Positions 53,762 to 62,480 of a stretch of 64,000 nt of DNA are shown here, one piece after another (position 1 is the stretch's first letter; every line of letters begins with the position of its first letter). Under the pieces are notes generated by a model. The model made no database searches. It saw nothing but the letters and a program-made list of their open reading frames with translations, and was not told where the DNA came from. Source of the DNA: Candidatus Gastranaerophilales bacterium (lineage in GTDB: Bacteria > Cyanobacteriota > Vampirovibrionia > Gastranaerophilales > Gastranaerophilaceae); the NCBI GenBank assembly GCA_003150395.1, contig QAMI01000056.1:10656-74655 (forward strand), in the 5' to 3' direction. A program made the translations under genes and the position numbers.

Positions 53762-55096
53762 ATGAAGTTTAATGAGAAAGAAATTAAAACTGCCTGCGGG
53801 GCAGAAGTTTTAAAAGGCTTGGGATGTGAGGATAAATTCGTAATTTCAACCGACACAAGAACCATAAAAGAGGGCGAAATTTATCTGCCGCTTAAGGGAG
53901 AAACTTTTGACGGCGAAAAGTTTATCTCACAGGCGCTTGAAAAAGGTGCGGCGGGATATTTTACTACAAGCGGCGAAGTTTTTGAAAATTCTAAAGTTGT
54001 TTTTAAAGTCGAAAATACTTTAACTGCATATTTACAGCTTGCAAGATATTTACGCCGCAAAATTAATCCAAAAACCGTTGCCATAACCGGCAGTTCCGGC
54101 AAAACAACCACAAAAGAAATGGTTTATTCTGTATTGAGCCAAAAATTTAAAATACACAAAACTTTTTCAAATCACAACAATGAAATCGGGCTTTGTCAGA
54201 CTATTCTTGGAATGCCGGATGATACGGAAGCTTTGATTGTCGAAATGGGAATGCGTGGACTTGGCGAAATTGAACTCCTTTCAAAGTTTGCAGAACCTGA
54301 TTTTGCGATAATTACAAATGCCGGCTCTGCACATATCGGGCGTCTTGGAAGCCTTGATAATATTGCAAAGGCAAAATCTGAAATCATTTCATATCTTAAT
54401 GTGAACGGTGCTTTAATCGCTAACGAAAACGAGCGGCTTCGCAGATTCACAAAAGATTTTAAAGGCGAAAAAATTTGGTTTTCGTCTGATATTACAGAAA
54501 TTTTAGAACAAAAACAGGGTTATTCTAAATTCATATACAAAGGTAAAGAATATGAGCTTAATGTTGAGGGCAGATACAATGTTGAAAACTCGCTGTCTGC
54601 AATTGAAACAGGTTACAAGCTTGGAATGACTTATGATGAAATAAAAGCAGGACTTCTTGCTTACAAACCCATTGAAAAGCGTTGGGAAGCGGAAACTGCC
54701 GGCGGATTTAGAATAATAAATGACAGTTACAACGCAAATCCTGAGTCAATGAAGGCATCTGTTTCGACATTTATTGAATTATATGAAAATCCTGTTGTAG
54801 TGCTTGGTGATATGGGTGAACTCGGCGAAAACGAGGTTGAACTTCATCGGGAAGTCGGCAGGTTTTTGACTACGGTCATACAAAAGAATGTAAAGTTTTT
54901 GACGGTCGGACATTTAGCGTTGGAAATCGGCAAAGAACTTGAAAACAGCGGATTCAGCGTTAAAAGTTTCGAAAATATAGAAGCGGCTGCTCGTTACATT
55001 CTTGATAACCTGAATGCCGGTTGTACAATATTTTTAAAGGCGTCAAGAGCCATGAAATTTGAAAAAATAATTGAATATTTAAGGGAGAATAAATAA
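53762..55096 (+). CDS. murF: UDP-N-acetylmuramoyl-tripeptide-D-alanyl-D-alanine ligase
   Basis: Adds D-Ala-D-Ala to the UDP-MurNAc-tripeptide in the cytosol, completing the pentapeptide precursor. 444 residues: N-terminal substrate domain (STDTRTIKEGEIYLPLKG), ATP-binding AITGSSGKTTTKEMV (about 112-126), and NDSYNANPESMKAS in the C-terminal ligase domain. First gene of the wall cluster murF-mraY-murD-ftsW-murG, with 3 bp to mraY. Confidence 0.97.
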   Translation: MKFNEKEIKTACGAEVLKGLGCEDKFVISTDTRTIKEGEIYLPLKGETFDGEKFISQALEKGAAGYFTTSGEVFENSKVVFKVENTLTAYLQLARYLRRKINPKTVAITGSSGKTTTKEMVYSVLSQKFKIHKTFSNHNNEIGLCQTILGMPDDTEALIVEMGMRGLGEIELLSKFAEPDFAIITNAGSAHIGRLGSLDNIAKAKSEIISYLNVNGALIANENERLRRFTKDFKGEKIWFSSDITEILEQKQGYSKFIYKGKEYELNVEGRYNVENSLSAIETGYKLGMTYDEIKAGLLAYKPIEKRWEAETAGGFRIINDSYNANPESMKASVSTFIELYENPVVVLGDMGELGENEVELHREVGRFLTTVIQKNVKFLTVGHLALEIGKELENSGFSVKSFENIEAAARYILDNLNAGCTIFLKASRAMKFEKIIEYLRENK

Positions 55097-55099
55097 ATT

Positions 55100-56080
55100 A
55101 TGATAATGGTGATGGTAGCATTTTTGCTCGGGATGATTTTGTGCTTGTTGTTCGGAGTTCCGTACATATCATTTTTGAAAAAGAAAATGATTGGTCAGTA
55201 TGTAAAAGACGTTGCACCCGAAGCTCATCAGCAAAAAGAGGGAACGCCCACAACCGGAGGCGTTTTTATCATAACTGCGGCTGTTATTGCATCAGTTATT
55301 GCATTGGCGCTTGCACAAAGATTATCAGAAGAAGTTTTCATAATTTTAATAACGTTTTTGTTCTATACTTTTGCAGGATTTCAGGATGATTATCTTAAAC
55401 TCAAAGGAAAACATAATGACGGCTTAAGTGCAAAAGGAAAACTCCTCAGACAGATTGCAATTGCCTTGCTGCCCACAATTTATGTTATGATGACAAATGA
55501 TCAAGGAACTGTATTTTCTGTTTTGAATTATTCAATTGATTTGAAATGGCTTTATCCGGTATTTGCGGTGTTCGTAATTACAGGTGCATCAAATGCTTAT
55601 AACTTAACAGACGGGCTTGACGGTCTGGCAGCTTCAACGGGCATGTTTGCCTTTGCGGCTTGTGCTTTAATCCTTCTTTTCGGAGGACATCCGGGGGCTG
55701 GAATTATAGCATCCGCTGTAGCAGGCGCTTTGTTTGGGTTTTTGCGCTATAACAAACCAAAAGCTCAGGTGTTTATGGGAGATACTGGCTCGCTTGCTAT
55801 CGGCGGGCTTCTTGGAACTTTGGCAGTTGTCGGCAAGTTTGAATTCCTTTTGGTTTTCATCGGCGGAGTATTTGTTATGGAAACTTTGTCTGTCATCTTG
55901 CAGGTTGCAAGCTTCAAAACAACAGGAAAAAGAATTTTTAAAATGTCGCCTATTCATCACCATTTTGAACTATGCGGCTGGAGTGAAAAGAAAATAGTTG
56001 TTGTATTTGCACTTTGTTCTGCATTGTTAAGTGCATTTGCGCTAGCATTATTCTATTTGACTCAAAGAGGTATAATTTAA
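55100..56080 (+). CDS. mraY: Phospho-N-acetylmuramoyl-pentapeptide-transferase
   Basis: Ten-helix membrane enzyme that transfers phospho-MurNAc-pentapeptide to undecaprenyl phosphate, forming lipid I. Diagnostic motifs: TTGGVFII, FQDDYLKLK, NAYNLTDGLDGLA, FMGDTGSLAIGG and PIHHHFELCGWSE. 326 residues. A second ATG three codons in is possible. It ends 2 bp before the murD start. Confidence 0.97.
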   Translation: MIMVMVAFLLGMILCLLFGVPYISFLKKKMIGQYVKDVAPEAHQQKEGTPTTGGVFIITAAVIASVIALALAQRLSEEVFIILITFLFYTFAGFQDDYLKLKGKHNDGLSAKGKLLRQIAIALLPTIYVMMTNDQGTVFSVLNYSIDLKWLYPVFAVFVITGASNAYNLTDGLDGLAASTGMFAFAACALILLFGGHPGAGIIASAVAGALFGFLRYNKPKAQVFMGDTGSLAIGGLLGTLAVVGKFEFLLVFIGGVFVMETLSVILQVASFKTTGKRIFKMSPIHHHFELCGWSEKKIVVVFALCSALLSAFALALFYLTQRGII

Positions 56081-56082
56081 TT

Positions 56083-57435
56083 ATGAAAACAAGTTGGTTT
56101 GATAAAAAAGTTTTAGTATTAGGATTGTCAAAAAGCGGAATTGCTGCCGCAAAGTATTTAAACAAACACGCCGCTGAGGTTTATATAACAGAAAGCCGCG
56201 GGCGTGAAGATAAAGACAAACCTGCAATTGAAGAACTAAAGGCGCTCGGAATAAAAGTTGAGATGGGCGGACATAGTGATGAATTTATTAAAGATTCTTA
56301 CCTTGCAGTTACAAGCCCCGGAATTCCGCCAACTGCAGAGATTATGCAGAAACTTAAAGCGGAAAATATCAAGGTAATTTCTGAAATTGAACTTGCATTT
56401 ACGCAAACGCTCAAACCTTTTGTTGCAATTACGGGTACCAATGGCAAAACAACAACAACTGCTTTGACTGCGCACATTTTGAGTGAAGAATTCAAGGCAT
56501 ATCCCTGTGGAAATTACGGTGTACCGCCGTGCGATTTACTTGACGGGGATGTCGAAATTTTTGTATGCGAATGCAGTTCGTTTCAGCTCGAATACAGCGA
56601 TGCGTTTCAGCCGCAGATTTCAATTTGGACAAATTTCACACCTGATCATATCAACTGGCACGGAAATATGGAAAATTACTTCAAGGCAAAAGCTAAAATT
56701 TTTAAAATTCCGACAGCTCCGGCATATTCAGTCTTAAATGCAAAAGATGAAAAGCTAAGAGAGTTTGCAAAAGAATGCGGCGGGGAAGTTTTCTTCTTTG
56801 GCGAAGAACTTGGCGAAAACTGCTGTTATGTGAAGAATGACGCGGTTTATTTTAAACGTAACGGAAAAGAAGAGCATATTATTGATTTGAAAGACTGTCC
56901 GCTTATCGGTGAACATAATTTCCAAAACCTTGAATGCTCGGTCATTGCTGCAAAGCTTGAAGGTGTTTCAAATGAGCATATCAAAAACGCAATTATGAGT
57001 TTCAAAGTCCCAGAACACAGGCTTGAAAAGTTCGCCCAAAAAGACGGAATAGTTTTTTATAACGATTCAAAGGCAACAAATCCCGAAGCCTCGCTTGTTG
57101 CAATCCGCTCATTTAAACTGGAAGAAAATGTTGTTTTAATTGCGGGCGGACGCGATAAAAATACTGATTTGAAAGAGTTTGATGAAGCTTGTAAAAAACA
57201 TATTAAAACAGTTATTCTAATCGGTGAGGCCGCTGACAGGTTTGAAGAAAATCTCCGTGCCGACGCTTTTGAAAATATCATTCGAGAAGCTACAATGCAA
57301 AGTGCAATCGACAAAGCTATTGAATTAAATCCGGATGTTGTTTTACTCTCTCCGGCCTGCGCAAGTTTTGATATGTTCAGCGGATATGAAGAAAGAGGAA
57401 AGGTTTTTAAAGAATATGTCTTATCGCGACTATGA
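56083..57435 (+). CDS. murD: UDP-N-acetylmuramoylalanine-D-glutamate ligase
   Basis: Adds D-Glu to UDP-MurNAc-L-Ala. The start is the ATG giving MKTSWFDKKVLVLGLSKSGI; the open frame extends further back within mraY. 450 residues, ATP-binding AITGTNGKTTTTALT, then ECSSFQLEY, and VFYNDSKATNPEA before the C-terminal domain. Tightly linked to mraY (2 bp) and overlapping ftsW by 20 nt. Confidence 0.97.
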   Translation: MKTSWFDKKVLVLGLSKSGIAAAKYLNKHAAEVYITESRGREDKDKPAIEELKALGIKVEMGGHSDEFIKDSYLAVTSPGIPPTAEIMQKLKAENIKVISEIELAFTQTLKPFVAITGTNGKTTTTALTAHILSEEFKAYPCGNYGVPPCDLLDGDVEIFVCECSSFQLEYSDAFQPQISIWTNFTPDHINWHGNMENYFKAKAKIFKIPTAPAYSVLNAKDEKLREFAKECGGEVFFFGEELGENCCYVKNDAVYFKRNGKEEHIIDLKDCPLIGEHNFQNLECSVIAAKLEGVSNEHIKNAIMSFKVPEHRLEKFAQKDGIVFYNDSKATNPEASLVAIRSFKLEENVVLIAGGRDKNTDLKEFDEACKKHIKTVILIGEAADRFEENLRADAFENIIREATMQSAIDKAIELNPDVVLLSPACASFDMFSGYEERGKVFKEYVLSRL

Positions 57436-58624
57436 ACGAAATAATTATGAAAGGGAGCGCCGCCGGGATAATCGCCAGCCTATTCAAAGCGTCATAATTT
57501 CATCGCCTGACAGAACGCTTCTGGTTGTCGTAACTTTTCTTGTCATAATCGGTTTTATGGCAATTTTTTCAGCTTCCGCGCCAAAATGTCTTGATGAAGG
57601 TGTTAATCCTGCGCAATTTTTGATTAAACAGGTAATTTGTTTTATCGTCGGGTTTATAGGGCTAAAATTTTTCACAAACTACGATTACAAAAAACTTGCG
57701 CAATGGAATACGATTGTAGCTGCCGGAATTATAATTCTGCTTTTGCTTGTTGACTTTACTCCGCTCGGTGTGACAGTTAATGGTGCAAAAAGATGGATAA
57801 ATCTTTTTGGTTTTCAATTACAGCCGTCAGAATTTGCAAAACCTGCTGTCGTACTGCTTCTTGCTTCTGCCTTCAAAGATAACGGAAATCTTTTTGATGA
57901 AGCAAAATGGATAAAATATTTTATTCCTATTTTGATAATGCTTGCATTCATTTTTATGCAGCCAAACCTTAGTATGGTAATTTTGCTTTTGTCAGTGTCT
58001 GTTGTAATGTTTCTGTGCGGAGGCGGCTCATTAAAGCTGTTTTTCAGCTGCCTTATTGCAGGTGTAACAACTGTAATACTCGCATTAACTACGATTATTA
58101 AACCATACCAGCTTCAGCGTCTTAGAATTTGGCGCCATCCTGAAAGCGACCCTCAGGGAGCAGGTTATAACATAATTCAATCTTTGATAGCTTTTGCATC
58201 CGGCGGATTTAACGGTGTCGGCTACGGCGGCTCTATTCAAAAGCTTTCATATCTGCCGGAATGCCACACGGACTTTATTTTTGCAATAATTGCCGAAGAA
58301 CTCGGGCTTGTCGGATGCGTGCTTGTAATAGGTCTTTTCTGGACGTTTGTTCACCGCGGATTTATTGTTGCCTCGCGCTGTCCTGATATGTACGGAAGGC
58401 TTTTGGCCGTCGGTATAACTTTTTCAATTGGTTTTCAGGCATTTTTGAACATAAGCGTTGCAAGTTCATTTCTGCCAACAACCGGAGTTCCGCTTCCTTT
58501 TATAAGTTACGGCGGGTCATCTTTAATAGTGTCTTTGTGGATGGTCGGTATTCTTTTGAATATCTCTAAAAAACGAATAAAAAAAATAAGGAACCAGGAA
58601 AATGACAGAGAACGAATCCGTTAA
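57416..58624 (+). CDS. ftsW: Peptidoglycan glycosyltransferase / division protein FtsW
   Basis: SEDS-family membrane polymerase acting at the septum with a class B penicillin-binding protein. The start chosen gives MSYRDYERNNYERERRRDNR, a basic cytosolic N terminus before ten membrane helices, and overlaps murD by 20 nt. Signatures: INLFGFQLQPSEFAKPAVVL, a large loop with RLRIWRHPESDPQGAGYNII and the final TGVPLPFISYGGSSLI. FtsW rather than RodA is favoured by the dcw cluster context. Confidence 0.93.
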   Translation: MSYRDYERNNYERERRRDNRQPIQSVIISSPDRTLLVVVTFLVIIGFMAIFSASAPKCLDEGVNPAQFLIKQVICFIVGFIGLKFFTNYDYKKLAQWNTIVAAGIIILLLLVDFTPLGVTVNGAKRWINLFGFQLQPSEFAKPAVVLLLASAFKDNGNLFDEAKWIKYFIPILIMLAFIFMQPNLSMVILLLSVSVVMFLCGGGSLKLFFSCLIAGVTTVILALTTIIKPYQLQRLRIWRHPESDPQGAGYNIIQSLIAFASGGFNGVGYGGSIQKLSYLPECHTDFIFAIIAEELGLVGCVLVIGLFWTFVHRGFIVASRCPDMYGRLLAVGITFSIGFQAFLNISVASSFLPTTGVPLPFISYGGSSLIVSLWMVGILLNISKKRIKKIRNQENDRERIR

Positions 58625-59729
58625 TCAAAAGACTTTTTTTATAACAGGCGGAGGAACCGGCGGACATATTTATCCGGCAATTGCGGTTGCTGATGAGCTT
58701 CGCGCACGCGGGGCAAAGATTTTTTATGTGGGAAACCCGAAAAATCTTGAGTTTGATATTGTAAAGCAAAAAGGATACGATTTTCTGCCGGTAAATGTTC
58801 ATGGTATGCCGCGCGGTGCAAAACTGGCGCTTGTTAAGTGGATGTTTGAACTTGGAATTGCAGTTTTGAAATCCTCAGCGTATATTTTGAAATACAAACC
58901 TGATGCAGTTTTTGGAACTGGCGGATATGTTTCTTCACCTGCTCTCTTTGCCGCAAAACTGACAGGAACACCTTATATGCTGCATGATTGCGATGCGCAG
59001 CCCGGGCTTGTGACACGAAAGTTAGCCCCCGGAGCAAACTGTGTTTCTCTTGCTTTTGAATGTGCGAAAATCAAAATTCATAATACAAACTGCTTAATAA
59101 CCGGAAATCCTATTCGGAAAACCTTTAAGTCTGTTTCAAAAGAAAATGCGTGCAAAACACTCGGGCTTGAAAATAAATTAACACTCTGTATCATGGGCGG
59201 TTCGCAGGGCGCAAGAACAATAAATGACGCGGCGGTTGAAGTTTTGAAAAAGTTTTCACAAGAATACAATTTACAAATTATTTTTCAAACAGGAAAGAAA
59301 AATTTTGAGCGCGTAATCGAACAGTTGATAAGAATTTATCCGGAATACCAAAATGATAAGAATTTGATTGTAAAACCATATTTTGACGACATGGTGACTG
59401 TGTTGAAAGCTTCTGATATAGCGGTTTCGCGTTCAGGGTCGCTAAGTTTATCAGAACTCTCTGCCTCGGGTATTGCTTCAATTCTTGTTCCATATCCGCA
59501 TGCGGCGGCTGACCATCAGCGTAAAAATGCAAAATATATGCAGGAAAAGGGCGCAGCACTTTACCTTGAAGATGCAGAGGTAAATGAAGCTACGTTGTCA
59601 GAATTAATTAAATATTTAATTCAAAATCCAGAAGAGCTAAAAAGATTACAACAAAATGCCATTTTGCTCGCAAAATATGATGCAGTGGACTTGATTTCAG
59701 ACAAACTTATCGAAATTGCTAAAGCTTGA
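58602..59729 (+). CDS. murG: UDP-GlcNAc-undecaprenyl-PP-MurNAc-pentapeptide GlcNAc transferase
   Basis: Membrane-associated GT28 enzyme producing lipid II. 375 residues, with TGGGTGGHIYPAIAVADELR at the N terminus (donor loop), VFGTGGYVSSPALFAAKLTG, MGGSQGARTIND and SRSGSLSLSELSASGIASIL in the UDP-GlcNAc-binding half, and HAAADHQRKNAKYM. Overlaps ftsW by 23 nt. murC and murB, usually next, are absent; a prepilin gene follows. Confidence 0.97.
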   Translation: MTENESVNQKTFFITGGGTGGHIYPAIAVADELRARGAKIFYVGNPKNLEFDIVKQKGYDFLPVNVHGMPRGAKLALVKWMFELGIAVLKSSAYILKYKPDAVFGTGGYVSSPALFAAKLTGTPYMLHDCDAQPGLVTRKLAPGANCVSLAFECAKIKIHNTNCLITGNPIRKTFKSVSKENACKTLGLENKLTLCIMGGSQGARTINDAAVEVLKKFSQEYNLQIIFQTGKKNFERVIEQLIRIYPEYQNDKNLIVKPYFDDMVTVLKASDIAVSRSGSLSLSELSASGIASILVPYPHAAADHQRKNAKYMQEKGAALYLEDAEVNEATLSELIKYLIQNPEELKRLQQNAILLAKYDAVDLISDKLIEIAKA

Positions 59730-59730
59730 T

Positions 59731-59757
59731 TTGTAGATAAATTTTTGTTAGTATAAT
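59731..59757 (+). promoter_or_regulatory. Possible promoter of G-run prepilin 3
   Basis: A perfect TATAAT (59752-59757) with TTGTAG (59731-59736) 15 bp upstream, a slightly short spacer. It lies between murG and the next start codon at 59789. Confidence 0.45.
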
Positions 59758-59788
59758 AGTGTTATAAAAATAATAAGGAGCTGAAAAT

Positions 59789-60545
59789 ATGATTATATCT
59801 GAATTTTTACGGGGGGGGGGCACCCGAAAATAATGCTCCTGCAAGGGTTTTAGCTGATGGCTCAAACAATAAAATTATTCTCCGAACAGCATTCACTTTA
59901 GCTGAAGTTTTAATAACACTTGGCATTATAGGGATTATTGCAGCAATGACCTTGCCAAGTCTTATTGGTAATTATCAGAAAAATGTTACTGTAACTAAGC
60001 TTAAAAAATCATATACAATTTTAAACCAAGCTTTTAAACGTTCACAAATAGATAATGGTGACTATCAATATTGGGCAAAAGGTGTTGATATTGGAATAGA
60101 TGCGTATTACAAATTGTATTGGCACCCGTATTTTCAGATAACTACAGTATGTGACACTTATCAAAAATGCGGGTATAAGGAGGAAAGACCTTGGTTGGGA
60201 ACCAATAATGAAAAACTAACAGCCTTATTTAGTCACAAAGATTTTCGAATACCTTTTTTAACTTCAGATGGAATATTGTATTCCTTTTCAATAGCATCTG
60301 GTGAAGCTAATAAGAGTTTACAAGCTGTGTGGGTAGATATTAACGGACCTAAAAATCCTAATCAATATGGGATAGATGTCTTCTTATTCGAACCAACAGA
60401 AGGTAATGTAATTATGCCTATGTATTATGATGCTTCTGAAAACTATATAAATAAGAATTGTAGTAGAAATGGTACGGGAGAATGTTGTGCTGCAAGGATT
60501 ATGGCTGACGGCTGGGAAATCAAAGGTGATTACCCTTGGAAATAG
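59789..60545 (+). CDS. Type IV prepilin-like protein with poly-G run, out of frame as sequenced
   Basis: ATG after AAGGAG. The reading gives MIISEFLRGGGTRK and a stop at 59833. With nine G instead of ten the frame continues as a 34-residue leader ending IILRTA|FTLAEVLITLGIIGII, Glu at +5, then a polar domain with cysteine pairs (CDTYQKC, CSRNGTGECC) and the C terminus DGWEIKGDYPWK, a variant of the ending in prepilins 1 and 2. The first ATG in the prepilin frame after the run is inside the pilin helix (59946). It lies at the end of the wall cluster, where murC/murB would be expected. Confidence 0.85.
59811..59820 (+). repeat. Poly-G run, 10 bases, near the 5' end of prepilin 3
   Basis: Ten G after TTTTTAC, eight codons from the start. 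Nine (or twelve) would restore the frame. Its flanks differ from those of the other two runs, apart from the shared upstream phrase GAATTT. Confidence 0.95.
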
Positions 60546-60565
60546 GAAATTTTATTTTTAAAATT

Positions 60566-61954
60566 TCACGCCAAATATTTCTGTGCAGTTGGTTTATCAA
60601 AAACTTCAATGCTGTTTTTTGAGTGTATAAAGATTATGCAGCTTATAATGGATTTTAAGGTTTCAAAATCCGAAATTGACATTTTGTTGCGCAAATCTTC
60701 CATGTTATTTGCCAGAAATTCCATGATAACAGTCTTGTTGTCATATACCAAACTCGAAAAATAATCAAAAGATTCTTTGTTTTTAATCCCTTCAAGATAA
60801 ATTATGTCAGGTGACTGAAACTCAATGAAACGTGATGCTTTGTCCATATTAAAACCAATATTTTCATTAAGCTCGCACTGATTTACATTCTCAAGATTGT
60901 ATTTTGCAATGCTTTCAAGTGTCATTATGTTTTTGTTTTTATTTTTTTCTGCGCATTCCAGCAAAAGCGAATAAATTACATGAGTTTTTCCGCTCAAGGG
61001 TGAGCCGCAAACAAGAATTACTCCAGGAGTTGTGAGCGCCTGCTTAACGATTGTTAATTGAGAATCATTTGTGATAATTTTATTCAAAGATTTAGGCGGC
61101 TTGTAAATTTTTAGAAAAATTCTCTCGCCCATAATTGTAGGGAATGTTGAAATGCTTGCGATTACAGAAATATCATCGACTTTGAAACTCAATTTCCCAA
61201 GCTGCGGAACTTCTGAAACAGAAGGGTCTAGTTCAGCAAGGGTTTTAAGTTTTGCCGTAAACGAAAGTGTTAAAACCGAAGGAATAATTCCTTTGTTGAG
61301 AATTTCTCCGTTCTTTTTGAAGTTCACGCCTAAACCTGCATCTTCACGCTGAAACAGTACTTCATGAACTTGTTCAATAATAGCCTGTTTTAAAATAGCA
61401 CGGATAATTTTTTGCATGTGAGTGTCGGACAAATCTTCACTATGCAATTCATCACGCCAGTCAAATCCTGTTTGTTCACTGTTTGTATAGATTTCACCAA
61501 CGCTTATGTCGTTTGGGTAATATTCTTCAATCTTTTTTAAAATAGCGTTTTCTGAAGCAAGAACTGGTTCTATTGTGCATTCCGCAGTTTCGACAATCCT
61601 GTCTATTGCAAACAAATCCAACGGATCTGCCATCGCAACTGTCAAGGCATCTTCAATTTTGAAAAGCGGAAGAATTTTAAAGCGTTTTGCATCTGTGTAA
61701 TTAATAAATTTAAGACATTTTGTATCAATGCTGTAGTCTTCAAGATTTACATATGGTGTGTGGAGTTTGTTTTCAAGAAACTTAATCAGAATTTCTTCAG
61801 TTAAAGTTCCTGAATTTATCAAAGCCTGTCCGATATTTATATTTTGTGCACTTGCAATTTCCTGAGCCTGCTCTAAAGTTTCATAAGGCACAAGACCGGC
61901 GCGCACAAGGTCATATTTAAGTTTTTCCAGAGTTTTGTTTGTTACTGCTTCCAT
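60566..61954 (-). CDS. Degenerate PilB/GspE-like secretion ATPase with MshEN domain
   Basis: 462 residues. Residues 1-145 form an MshEN/T2SSE_N-type domain (AQNINIGQALINSGTLTEEIL ... AIDRIVETAECTIEPVLASE). The C-terminal ATPase keeps the fold but its motifs are eroded: Walker A is GSPLSGKTH (about 318-326) rather than GPTGSGKTT, the Walker B segment is SPDIIYLEGIKNKESF (about 380-395) rather than DPDIIMVGEIRDxETA, and no tetracysteine zinc motif is present. It may have weak or no ATPase activity and act as a partner or sensor. Its start overlaps the stop of the response regulator gene upstream. Confidence 0.8.
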   Translation of the reverse strand: MEAVTNKTLEKLKYDLVRAGLVPYETLEQAQEIASAQNINIGQALINSGTLTEEILIKFLENKLHTPYVNLEDYSIDTKCLKFINYTDAKRFKILPLFKIEDALTVAMADPLDLFAIDRIVETAECTIEPVLASENAILKKIEEYYPNDISVGEIYTNSEQTGFDWRDELHSEDLSDTHMQKIIRAILKQAIIEQVHEVLFQREDAGLGVNFKKNGEILNKGIIPSVLTLSFTAKLKTLAELDPSVSEVPQLGKLSFKVDDISVIASISTFPTIMGERIFLKIYKPPKSLNKIITNDSQLTIVKQALTTPGVILVCGSPLSGKTHVIYSLLLECAEKNKNKNIMTLESIAKYNLENVNQCELNENIGFNMDKASRFIEFQSPDIIYLEGIKNKESFDYFSSLVYDNKTVIMEFLANNMEDLRNKMSISDFETLKSIISCIIFIHSKNSIEVFDKPTAQKYLA

Positions 61955-62325
61955 TATTCTTCTGCTTTTAAATATTTATCAACAATTTTTAACACATTAT
62001 CTAAATCAAAGGGTTTTGTAATATATTCATCAGCGCCGGTTTCTTCGCCGATAAGCTTGTCTTCCTCCTGCGAGCGCGCTGTAATCATTAATATTGGAAT
62101 GCTTTTGTATTTGCTGTCATATTTCAAAAGTCTGCTGATTTTATAGCCGTTAATTTTAGGCATCATAACATCGAGAATAATCAAATCCGGAATAAGTTCT
62201 TTTGCAAGTCTTAAACCATCTTCTCCATTAAAAGCTGTGTAACAGCTGTAATCTGAATTTTCCAAAACAAACTTCAAGCTTTCTACAATATCTTGTTCGT
62301 CATCTACTATAAGAATTTTCTTCAT
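61954..62325 (-). CDS. Single-domain response regulator
   Basis: 123-residue CheY-like receiver with no output domain. Acidic pair DDEQD at 8-12, phospho-acceptor Asp52 in ILDVMMP, Thr in MITARS and Lys in YITKPFD. It overlaps the PilB-like gene (TAATG), so the two are translationally coupled, which suggests that phosphorylation signals to the ATPase or to the pilus machinery (inference). The cognate kinase may be the one at 63250. Confidence 0.93.
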   Translation of the reverse strand: MKKILIVDDEQDIVESLKFVLENSDYSCYTAFNGEDGLRLAKELIPDLIILDVMMPKINGYKISRLLKYDSKYKSIPILMITARSQEEDKLIGEETGADEYITKPFDLDNVLKIVDKYLKAEE

Positions 62326-62480
62326 AACTTCCTCTAATCATAATCCCTTAAAATTATTATAGCATATCAAATCCCATCTTCCAGCATGTTAAAATTTGTT
62401 AATTAGACCGTATCTCTGCGCAAAAATAATTCTGTTTTGTTTTAATATCAAAGCAGAGTTAAAAACAGGAAGGAAATTTT

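Noticed and set aside
56014..56082. Longer murD start within mraY
   Set aside because: The extension is mraY sequence read in another frame; the family N terminus begins at the ATG at 56083.
46520..59820. G runs as simple sequencing or assembly error
   Set aside because: Homopolymer miscalls could change the count by one, but not create three separate long G runs at matching positions of related genes. The exact lengths remain uncertain.
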